A stretch of 64,000 bases of DNA from Flavobacterium johnsoniae UW101 (GTDB lineage: Bacteria > Bacteroidota > Bacteroidia > Flavobacteriales > Flavobacteriaceae). Position 1 is the first letter of the stretch, and each line of letters starts with the position of its first letter. Of the stretch, positions 32,919 through 40,191 are shown in pieces. The DNA is taken from assembly GCF_000016645.1 (NCBI RefSeq), contig NC_009441.1, forward strand, positions 62,001-126,000. The letters are read 5' to 3'. The notes under the pieces are model-generated. The model did not search any database. It was not told the DNA's origin and saw nothing but the letters and a program-made list of their open reading frames with translations. Made by a program: the position numbers and the translations under genes.

Positions 32919-34778
32919 ATGACTTTAAGAATACGTTTTGCTTTTTTTCTTTTGATGTTGTGCCAATTCACTTGGGCGCAGAGCGATTCTATTAAACTAA
33001 AAGAAGTTGTAGTTTCAGATTCTAATCTTAAGAAATATTCTACTTCGCAGTCTGTTCAGGTTTTAAACGATTCAATTCTCGACAGAAACCAGCCTTCTTT
33101 AACCTCTCTTTTAAATTTTAATACTGTTATATATTTCAAAGAAAATGGGCTCGGAATGACTTCTGCTCCATCTTTTAGAGGAACAACAGGCGCACAGACC
33201 GCTGTTATCTGGAATGGTATAAATATAAATTCACAATTTTTAGGTCAGGCCGATTTTAATACTATTGGAACGAGAGATTTTAATTCGATAACTGTAAAAG
33301 CCGGAGGTGGAAGCGTTTTGTATGGAAGCAGCGCTATTGGCGGAAGCATTCACCTGAACAATGATTTACGTTTTAAAAACGAATTTTCTAATCATGTTTT
33401 TTTCAGCGCTGGAAGTTATAATACATACAGCGCAAATTACCGCACTATAGTTTCATCAGATAAATACAGCTTACAGGTCAGTATTTCAAGAAACAGTTCT
33501 GATAATGATTTTAAATATCCTGGCAATTCAGACGAAAGAAACATTAATGGCCAATATTATAACACGAGTATGAATACTACTTTTGGTTATAAAATCAATG
33601 CTAATAATACTTTAAAAGCTTACAGCCAGTTTTACGATTCAGAACGTCACTTTTCTTTAACATCGCCAAATGCTTCAAAAACAAAATACAACGATTTTAA
33701 TACTCGTAATTTATTAGAATGGGAAAGTCAGCTGGGACGTTTTACATCTAAACTGCGAGCAGCACATATTGGCGAATCTTATAAATATTTTCCAAGTATT
33801 ACCTCCAATAATTTTACTTACGGAAAAGTTGAAACTTCTATCATAAAATACGATTTAGCTTTTGATGTAAATGATAAAATCAAATTAAACTCAATTGTAG
33901 ACTACAGCAGAAACAAAGGATACGGTTCGAGTATTGATAATGTAAAAAGAGAAGTTGGTACTGCCAGTCTGCTTTTGCATCATTTGTTAACTGAAAAATG
34001 GGATTATAACGCCAGTATTCGTCAGGAAATTACAGACAACTACGGTAATCCTTTTCTTTTTTCATTTGGAACAAAATATGATTTCACCAGTTTTTATCGT
34101 TTGAAATTCAATGCTTCAAAGAATTTTAGAATGCCTACCTATAATGATTTGTTTTGGGAAAGAAGCGGCAACCCTAATTTAAAACCCGAAACTTCTTATC
34201 AGGCAGAAATTGGCAATGAATTCTTTAGAAAAAACTTTACTTTATCAATTACTGCCTATTATAATTCTATTAAAGATTTACTGCGCTGGGTTCCGGGTGA
34301 AGGTGGCGGTGATGTATGGGCGCCTGAAAACACAGATAAAGTGAGAGCCTACGGAGCAGAAGTTCTTGTAGAATGGAAACCAAAATTTGGGCAAAATAAT
34401 TTCACAATTAACGGTACGTACGCTTATACAGTTTCAGAAAGCCAGCAGCTGATTAAAAACGAATTAATCTATAAACAGTTAATTTATGTTCCTTATCATA
34501 AATTAACAGGCTCTGTCGCTTACAACTGGAAAAAACTGTCTTCTTACTTTCAATACCTCTATAATGGAGAAGTTTATACTACACCTTTTAATAATCGTGC
34601 ATCAAAAATTAAAGATTATAATGTTGGAAATATTGGTGTCGATTATGATTTTGGAGCAAAAAACAGTTACAAAATTGGATTTCAGGTTTTAAACCTGTGG
34701 AACGAAAATTATCAACCCGTAACAAGTAGACAAATGCCGGGTAGAAATTATACTATATACATAAACCTTAATTTTTAA
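32919..34778 (+). CDS. btuB: TonB-dependent vitamin B12 receptor BtuB
   Basis: The 619-residue outer-membrane receptor moves corrinoids into the periplasm using TonB energy. It has a signal peptide (FAFFLLMLCQFTWAQ), a plug domain (LTSLLNFNTVIYFKENG, APSFRGTTGAQTAVIWNG, GSSAIGGSIHL) and a 22-strand barrel ending GRNYTIYINLNF. The start at 32919 is used because an upstream in-frame ATG at 32793 lies inside the riboswitch. Riboswitch control and the adjacent BtuG-like gene make B12 the likely substrate. Confidence 0.93.
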   Translation: MTLRIRFAFFLLMLCQFTWAQSDSIKLKEVVVSDSNLKKYSTSQSVQVLNDSILDRNQPSLTSLLNFNTVIYFKENGLGMTSAPSFRGTTGAQTAVIWNGININSQFLGQADFNTIGTRDFNSITVKAGGGSVLYGSSAIGGSIHLNNDLRFKNEFSNHVFFSAGSYNTYSANYRTIVSSDKYSLQVSISRNSSDNDFKYPGNSDERNINGQYYNTSMNTTFGYKINANNTLKAYSQFYDSERHFSLTSPNASKTKYNDFNTRNLLEWESQLGRFTSKLRAAHIGESYKYFPSITSNNFTYGKVETSIIKYDLAFDVNDKIKLNSIVDYSRNKGYGSSIDNVKREVGTASLLLHHLLTEKWDYNASIRQEITDNYGNPFLFSFGTKYDFTSFYRLKFNASKNFRMPTYNDLFWERSGNPNLKPETSYQAEIGNEFFRKNFTLSITAYYNSIKDLLRWVPGEGGGDVWAPENTDKVRAYGAEVLVEWKPKFGQNNFTINGTYAYTVSESQQLIKNELIYKQLIYVPYHKLTGSVAYNWKKLSSYFQYLYNGEVYTTPFNNRASKIKDYNVGNIGVDYDFGAKNSYKIGFQVLNLWNENYQPVTSRQMPGRNYTIYINLNF

Positions 34779-34783
34779 ATTTC

Positions 34784-35851
34784 ATGAAAAAATTTAACAA
34801 ACTATTTTTAACAGTCCTTATAAGCTCGGCATTTTTTGTGTCTTGCAGCAACGATGATGACAATAATGATGAGCCGCGCGGCGATTATGAGAATGGAATA
34901 TTTATTGTTAATGAAGGTAATTTTGGAAAAACCAATGGGACTATTTCTTATTTATCAGATGATTTGAGTATCGAAAACAATGTTTTCTCTTTAGTTAATC
35001 CTGGTAAAATTACTGGAGATACTCCTTTATTTATTGGTTTTAAAGATGATGCAGCTTATATAGTGGTAAACGGATCAAATAAAATTGAAGTGGTTAACAG
35101 ATACACTTTTAAAAGCATTGCTACCGTTACAGCTAATTTAAACAATCCAAGATTTATTGCATTTGCAAACGGAAAAGGATATGTAACAAACTGGGGAGAA
35201 GGAAGCGATCCTGCTGATGATTATGTAGCAGTTTTAGATCTTACTACTAATACAGTTACTTCTTCAATTTCAGTAGTTGAAGGTCCGGAAAAAATCATCG
35301 AAAATGACGGTAAACTTTATGTAGCACACAAAGGCGGCTGGGGACAAGGAAATTCATTAACAGTTATTAACTCTGCTACAAATACGGTTGTAACAAATTT
35401 TGTAGTGGGAGATGTGCCGAGCGACTTAGTAAAAGATAACGGAACTTTATATATTTTATGTAACGGAAAACCATTCTATGCAGATGTTGAAACTGCGGGA
35501 AAAATTGTAAAAGTGAATTTAAGTACTAATACTGTATCATCAACATTAGATTTTACAGGTATAACACATCCGGGATTCTTAGATATCGAAGACAGCAAAG
35601 TATATTATACTATTGGAAACAATATTTATTCTATGGCCGCTAATGCGACATCTTTACCAGCAACAGCGTTATTTAAAGCTTCTGACGTTACAAATCTTTA
35701 CGGTTTTGCAGTAGAAGACAATAAAATTTATGCGGCTGATGCTATAAATAACCAAGATCCTGGAGAAGCATACATTTATTCACTTACAGGAACAAAAAAC
35801 AAATCATTTACAGTAGGAATATCTCCTAATGGTTTTTACTTTAACGATTAA
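34784..35851 (+). CDS. btuG: BtuG-like surface beta-propeller lipoprotein
   Basis: The 355-residue protein has a lipoprotein signal (ISSAFFVSCSNDDDNNDE, with an acidic run after Cys as in surface-exposed Bacteroidota lipoproteins). The rest is a YncE/DUF5074-like propeller with repeated IxVVNxxTxxVxxxIxVxxxP blades. In Bacteroides, BtuG caps BtuB and binds B12 very tightly. The gene follows btuB by 5 bases under the same riboswitch, which supports that role here. Confidence 0.85.
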   Translation: MKKFNKLFLTVLISSAFFVSCSNDDDNNDEPRGDYENGIFIVNEGNFGKTNGTISYLSDDLSIENNVFSLVNPGKITGDTPLFIGFKDDAAYIVVNGSNKIEVVNRYTFKSIATVTANLNNPRFIAFANGKGYVTNWGEGSDPADDYVAVLDLTTNTVTSSISVVEGPEKIIENDGKLYVAHKGGWGQGNSLTVINSATNTVVTNFVVGDVPSDLVKDNGTLYILCNGKPFYADVETAGKIVKVNLSTNTVSSTLDFTGITHPGFLDIEDSKVYYTIGNNIYSMAANATSLPATALFKASDVTNLYGFAVEDNKIYAADAINNQDPGEAYIYSLTGTKNKSFTVGISPNGFYFND

Positions 35852-35877
35852 TTCATTTTTGAATTTATGGTTTAAAA

Positions 35878-35906
35878 AAAGGCTTTCATTTCTGAAAGCC
35901 TTTTTT
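35878..35906. terminator. Bidirectional rho-independent terminator
   Basis: The hairpin GGCTTTCA-TTTC-TGAAAGCC (35881-35900) has A bases before it and ten T bases after it. It separates the convergent btuG and S41 protease genes. Confidence 0.92.
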
Positions 35907-35908
35907 TT

Positions 35909-37381
35909 TTATTTTAAAGTTTTTATAAACTCTCCGGCATTACCGTCTATATACATTTCGTTTCGTAATCCGTTGATTTTTTTAGAATCACTTATATAAG
36001 GTAAAACTAAACCGTGATCATTCTGTACTTTTTTAGCTGCTGCTCCAGTGATTTTAGAAATTGCCATATTTAACAACGGTTCAGCGGTATCTCCTAAAAC
36101 TCCATAACTGCGTAAATATTCTAACTGAACATAAGTAGGAACTAAACCTTGTGTGTAATCTCCAAAATCTGATGCATTCGAGATTTTAAATACCAAAGGC
36201 TGCATGGCATATTTATGGTTTGGATTCACGTTTCTTTTAGTAAAAGTTGGCGAATCATAAAGTGTAACTGATCCAACATTTTTACCTGTAGTCGTTTCTC
36301 CAATCTGAATTACATTAATATAAGGTTTTAGTCCATTTATAATCAATTCACTTGCCGATGCTGTACTAGAAGTTGTTAAAATATAAACTGTCGATAAATT
36401 TAAACTGTTTACCGGAGTGCCGTCAATATCTTTTACAAATCGTTCGTTTAAAACTTCCAGATCCTCAGCAGTCATGCCTGCCATTTGTTTGAAATTATAT
36501 TGTCTTTTCGAAAATATTTTTCCTTCAAACTGCCCTGTAATCATACTTGCCAAACGTGTAGAAGTACGTACAGAACCTCCCCCGTTATATCTTAAATCTA
36601 AAACCAAATCTGTTGCCCCTTCATTTTTAAATCCCTGAAAAGCCTGATTTAATTTACTGTCATACTCAGCATAAAATCCATTGTACATTAAATAAGCAAT
36701 TTTATGTCCTCCGGAATTGATTACTTTGTTTATTAAAATTGGATTTTCTTCTAAAACAGTTTTAGTTAAGGCAACTGATTTTCCATTTAAAACAAAAGCA
36801 GTTCCATTATAATCTGCAAAATCTAAAGTATAACTATCCGGGTCAACTAATAATGATTTATAATTTGAAACCGTCAATTTTGTTCCGTTTACACTCGTAA
36901 AGAAATCTCCTCTTTTGATGGCTTTTGAAGATGCATCAGAATTGGGAATAATGTAACGAACATATCCCACAACATCATTTGAACCTTCTGCAACTCTGGT
37001 AAGCCTGAAATCAACTCCGTTATTTTTTGTAATACCGCCTAATTCCTGCTCTAAAACGGTATAATCTGAAACGATCCAGCTGAAACGATCAATCGCATTA
37101 CTTGGATATTTACTTACTGGTTTATTTAATAAATCCTGAAATAAGTCTTCAGGATTTGAATATCCTTCTAAATAAGAGTTTAATTCTTCCTGAGAACTGA
37201 AACGATCATCTGCTAAATTAGCTACATCACCCTGCCACAAATAAAGCTCGTTTAAGCCTTTCCACACAAAATCATTCACTTGCAATTGAGCAGGAGTTCT
37301 CACATCGTCCTCATCCTCACAAGATTGCAAAAAGAATGATAACAGACACAAAAACAGTATCGATTTTAAAATTGGTTTCAT
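35909..37381 (-). CDS. S41-family peptidase lipoprotein
   Basis: The 490-residue protein has a lipoprotein signal (LFLCLLSFFLQSCEDEDD), an N-terminal helical region, a PDZ-like domain (VGYVRYIIPNSDASSKAIKRGDFFTSVNG) and the S41 core: LVLDLRYNGGGSV, the catalytic Ser in TSSTASASELIINGL and Lys in ETTTGKNVGS. Such tail-specific proteases act on envelope proteins. The acidic residues after the lipid Cys suggest surface or periplasmic display. It is monocistronic. Confidence 0.92.
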   Translation of the reverse strand: MKPILKSILFLCLLSFFLQSCEDEDDVRTPAQLQVNDFVWKGLNELYLWQGDVANLADDRFSSQEELNSYLEGYSNPEDLFQDLLNKPVSKYPSNAIDRFSWIVSDYTVLEQELGGITKNNGVDFRLTRVAEGSNDVVGYVRYIIPNSDASSKAIKRGDFFTSVNGTKLTVSNYKSLLVDPDSYTLDFADYNGTAFVLNGKSVALTKTVLEENPILINKVINSGGHKIAYLMYNGFYAEYDSKLNQAFQGFKNEGATDLVLDLRYNGGGSVRTSTRLASMITGQFEGKIFSKRQYNFKQMAGMTAEDLEVLNERFVKDIDGTPVNSLNLSTVYILTTSSTASASELIINGLKPYINVIQIGETTTGKNVGSVTLYDSPTFTKRNVNPNHKYAMQPLVFKISNASDFGDYTQGLVPTYVQLEYLRSYGVLGDTAEPLLNMAISKITGAAAKKVQNDHGLVLPYISDSKKINGLRNEMYIDGNAGEFIKTLK

Positions 37382-37469
37382 AAAAGTAGGTTTCGGTATT
37401 GTATTAACGTAAAAATACTACCTTTAGTTTTAAGTATTATTCTTTTTTGCAAAAAAAATTACATTTATG

Positions 37470-37500
37470 TTGTAACAAATATAATTGTGCCTCGTCTTGA
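37470..37500 (+). promoter_or_regulatory. Possible ECF-type autoregulated promoter
   Basis: TTGTAACAA (37470-37478) and CGTCTTGA (37493-37500) are spaced like a -35/-10 pair of a Bacteroidota ECF promoter rather than the TAnnTTTG type. The start site would leave about 25 bases before the sigma gene ATG. The assignment is by resemblance only. Confidence 0.4.
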
Positions 37501-37531
37501 CTATATAAGCTAACGAATAACCTTTTAATTT

Positions 37532-38041
37532 ATGAACCAGAATGTGTTTATAGAATTAGTTAATCCTTTCAAAGACAAAGTGTTTCGTCTGGCAAAAAGA
37601 TTGCTTACCAGTACCGAAGAAGCTGAAGACGCAACTCAGGAAGTAATGGTAAAATTATGGAACAAAAAAGAGAATCTTGACGCTTACAATAATGTTGAAG
37701 CTTTGGCGATGACCATGACAAAAAATTATTGTTTAGATCAGTTAAAATCGAAAAGAGCAGGAAATCTTCAAATTGTACATAACAATTTTACAGATCGGGA
37801 GCCTCAATTAGACCGAAAACTGGAGGATGCAGATAGTTTAGAATGGGTAGGAAAAATTATAAGCCAGCTGCCGGAACAGCTTCAAATATTAATTCAGCTG
37901 CGGGATGTTGAACAATATGAATTTGAAGAAATTGCGAAAATTGTCAACATGAACGAAACCGCAATCAGGGTAGCACTTTCGAGAGCAAGAAAAAAAATAA
38001 GAGAATCAATGGTAAATGCACACAGTTATGGAATTAGATAA
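37532..38041 (+). CDS. ECF-type RNA polymerase sigma factor
   Basis: The 169-residue protein has region 2 (FRLAKRLLTSTEEAEDATQEVMVKLWNKKENLDAY) and region 4 (LPEQLQILIQLRDVEQYEFEEIAKIVNMNETAIRVALSRARKKIRESM). It begins an operon of four genes: a membrane protein that overlaps it by 14 bases, then two DUF4252 genes. This order is common in Flavobacteriaceae. Targets are unknown. Confidence 0.92.
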   Translation: MNQNVFIELVNPFKDKVFRLAKRLLTSTEEAEDATQEVMVKLWNKKENLDAYNNVEALAMTMTKNYCLDQLKSKRAGNLQIVHNNFTDREPQLDRKLEDADSLEWVGKIISQLPEQLQILIQLRDVEQYEFEEIAKIVNMNETAIRVALSRARKKIRESMVNAHSYGIR

Positions 38042-38483
38042 AATAGAAAATATATTAGCAAAATACTTTCAGGGAGAAACTACTATTGCCGAAGAAAATC
38101 AATTAAAAGAATACTTTTCTTCATCAGATGTTGCGCAGCATTTGGAGCAGTACAAACCTATTTTTGGTTATTTCTCTCAGGTAAAACAACAAAAATCAAC
38201 GCAGGAAATACCCCTAAAAACTAAGAAACGAAATGTGGCGTGGCTATCAATTGCAGCATCAATTGTTGTTTTACTAGGAATTGGAACCTATTATTTTACT
38301 GGCGAAAAAACAACTTCGGTTACAGCCCAATCAGAATTAGGAACCTACGATGATCCGGAAGAAGCTTTAAAAGCAACACAAAAAGCTTTATCCCTATTAT
38401 CGAGCAATGTTAATGTAGGTATTGAAAGTGTACAATACATTAACGAATATGAACAATCAAAAAACAGAATTTTTAAACAGTAA
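38028..38483 (+). CDS. Single-pass membrane protein, probable anti-sigma factor
   Basis: From the ATG at 38028 the protein has 151 residues. Its N-terminal cytoplasmic part (LDKIENILAKYFQGETTIAEENQLKEYF) has the helical pattern of small Bacteroidota anti-sigma proteins. One transmembrane helix follows (VAWLSIAASIVVLLGIGTYYF), then a short periplasmic tail. It overlaps the ECF sigma gene by 14 bases, so coupling and direct inhibition are likely. An in-frame ATG 12 bases earlier is possible. Confidence 0.75.
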   Translation: MELDKIENILAKYFQGETTIAEENQLKEYFSSSDVAQHLEQYKPIFGYFSQVKQQKSTQEIPLKTKKRNVAWLSIAASIVVLLGIGTYYFTGEKTTSVTAQSELGTYDDPEEALKATQKALSLLSSNVNVGIESVQYINEYEQSKNRIFKQ

Positions 38484-38499
38484 ATTAAAACACACAAAA

Positions 38500-39027
38500 A
38501 TGAAAAATTTCATCATAACACTAGTTTTCGCATTCGTTACCCAAGCTTTTTATGCACAAGGTGCTTTTGACAAATTTGATGGTCAGGACGATGTAACATC
38601 AGTAATTGTAAACAAAAAAATGTTCGATTTAATGAGCAAGGTAAAGGTTGATGCTTCTGATAAAGAAACACAGCAATATATCAATCTGATTAAAAAATTA
38701 GATTACCTAAAAGTGTTTACAACTAAAAATCCTAAAATCGAAGCCGATATGAAAGCTTCTGCAGATAAATACATCAAAACTGCAGGTTTAGAAGAGTTGA
38801 TGCGTGTAAACGACAGCGGTAAAAATGTCAAAATAATGGTAAAATCTGGAGCAAGCGACACTCAAATCAAAGAATTACTAATGTTTGTTGACGGAGCAAA
38901 AAACGACGAAACTGTTTTATTGTCTCTTACAGGAAACTTTGATTTAAACGAGATCTCTGTACTAACAGACAAAATGCAGCTTCCTGGCGGTTCTGACTTA
39001 AAGAAAGCTTCTAAAAACAAAAAATAA
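38500..39027 (+). CDS. DUF4252 protein, secreted
   Basis: The 175-residue protein has a signal peptide (IITLVFAFVTQAFYAQ) and a DUF4252 body (DDVTSVIVNKKMFDLMSKV, LDYLKVFTTKNPKI, VMVKSGASDTQIKELLMFV-like segments, LTGNFDLNEISVL). The start at 38500 places the signal peptide at the N-terminus. It is followed after 2 bases by a second DUF4252 gene. The family has no known function but regularly follows ECF sigma genes. Confidence 0.88.
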   Translation: MKNFIITLVFAFVTQAFYAQGAFDKFDGQDDVTSVIVNKKMFDLMSKVKVDASDKETQQYINLIKKLDYLKVFTTKNPKIEADMKASADKYIKTAGLEELMRVNDSGKNVKIMVKSGASDTQIKELLMFVDGAKNDETVLLSLTGNFDLNEISVLTDKMQLPGGSDLKKASKNKK

Positions 39028-39029
39028 TC

Positions 39030-39569
39030 ATGAAAGTCAATGTTTTCACCACAGCCATTTTAGCATTACTAACTTTAGTAAGCTGTAATTCTGAACCTTC
39101 ACTGCAAAAATATTTTGTTGAAAATACAGATAAAAAAGATTTTATTTCTGTTGATGTTTCGTCTGATATTTTAAACTTAGAAAAAACAAAACTTTCGGCA
39201 GAGCAAAAAGAAGCTGTAAACTCATTTGATAAAATGAACATCTTAGCTTTTAAAGCAACAGATAAAAATCAGGCAGAATTTGAAACGGAACGTAAAAAAG
39301 TTACGGCGATATTAAAAAATCCTAAATACCAGGAACTAATGAAATTTGGTTCTGGAAAAGATGGAGCATCAATAAGTTATGTTGGCTCAGATGAAAACAT
39401 TAAAGAATTTGTGGTTTTTGCCAATAAAAAAGAAAATGGTTTTGCTGTAGTTCGTGTATTAGGAAAAGATATGAACCCGAATAACATTATAACGCTTATG
39501 TCTGTTTTAAAAGAATCAAAAATTGACATGGAGCAGTTAAAACCATTGCAGCAATTAATTAAACAATAG
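39030..39569 (+). CDS. DUF4252 lipoprotein
   Basis: The 179-residue protein has a lipoprotein signal (TTAILALLTLVSCNSEPS, Cys at 19) and a DUF4252 body (KKDFISVDVSSDILNL, MNILAFKATDKNQAEFETER, ENIKEFVVFANKKENGFAVVRVLGKDM). It is a diverged partner of the preceding gene, one secreted soluble and one lipid-anchored. It ends the ECF operon before the terminator at 39597. Confidence 0.85.
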   Translation: MKVNVFTTAILALLTLVSCNSEPSLQKYFVENTDKKDFISVDVSSDILNLEKTKLSAEQKEAVNSFDKMNILAFKATDKNQAEFETERKKVTAILKNPKYQELMKFGSGKDGASISYVGSDENIKEFVVFANKKENGFAVVRVLGKDMNPNNIITLMSVLKESKIDMEQLKPLQQLIKQ

Positions 39570-39596
39570 ACTTTTACTTACTTTATAAACGACTGA

Positions 39597-39620
39597 AGCT
39601 CCATAACTGGAGCTTTTTTC
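39597..39620 (+). terminator. Rho-independent terminator of the ECF/DUF4252 operon
   Basis: The hairpin AAGCTCCA-TAAC-TGGAGCTT is followed by a T run. It lies 27 bases past the stop codon. Confidence 0.88.
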
Positions 39621-39668
39621 TTATATATATTTGAAAGATTTTACTGAACAAAACAATCAGTATTTATT

Positions 39669-39697
39669 TTGATATGAATGCAATTTAATTATATTTG
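39669..39697 (+). promoter_or_regulatory. Promoter of yiaA
   Basis: TTG (39669-39671), an 18-base spacer and TATATTTG (39690-39697) match the Flavobacterium consensus exactly. The start codon is at 39720. Confidence 0.75.
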
Positions 39698-39719
39698 CAA
39701 CTTACCAAAATAATAAATT

Positions 39720-40118
39720 ATGATACAAAAAACATCAAATGCCTTTATCGCAGCATCTTGGGTTGCTCTTGGAGCCGGAACAATCGGTTTTATTGTTGGA
39801 CTTGCCAGAGCTGAAATGCTGTTAAACGAAAAAGGATATTATTTCACTGTTTTAATGTTCGGACTTTTTGCTGTTGTTTCTTTACAAAAAAGTGTTAGAG
39901 ACCGACTTGAAAAACTTCCGGTAACTGATATTTACTACGGAATCTGCTGGTTTGGAACTTTATTATCAATCGTTCTTTTAGTTGTTGGATTATGGAATGC
40001 AACAATTTTACCAAGTGAAAAAGGTTTTTATGCATTTGCATTTCTATTAGCATTGTTTGGTGCTATTTCTGTGCAAAAAAACACCAGAGACAATATGAGC
40101 TTTGGTCAAAACGAATAG
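39720..40118 (+). CDS. YiaA/YiaB-type inner-membrane protein
   Basis: The 132-residue protein has four transmembrane helices arranged as two copies of the two-helix YiaA/B domain: FIAASWVALGAGTIGFIVGLARAEMLLNEKGYYFTVLMFGLFAVVSLQKSVRD and a second copy from about residue 68. Each half ends in a basic SVQK-type motif (SLQKSVRD and SVQKNTRD). Function unknown. It is monocistronic with its own promoter. Confidence 0.9.
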   Translation: MIQKTSNAFIAASWVALGAGTIGFIVGLARAEMLLNEKGYYFTVLMFGLFAVVSLQKSVRDRLEKLPVTDIYYGICWFGTLLSIVLLVVGLWNATILPSEKGFYAFAFLLALFGAISVQKNTRDNMSFGQNE

Positions 40119-40142
40119 AAGTTTTAAACCTATTTAAAATAA

Positions 40143-40170
40143 AAAAGCTCCAATAAAAATTGGAGCTTTT
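40143..40170. terminator. Bidirectional rho-independent terminator
   Basis: The hairpin AGCTCCAAT-AAAA-ATTGGAGCT (40146-40167) has A and T runs on both sides. It serves the convergent yiaA and carB genes. Confidence 0.92.
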
Positions 40171-40191
40171 CTTTTATAATAGAATTTGAGA

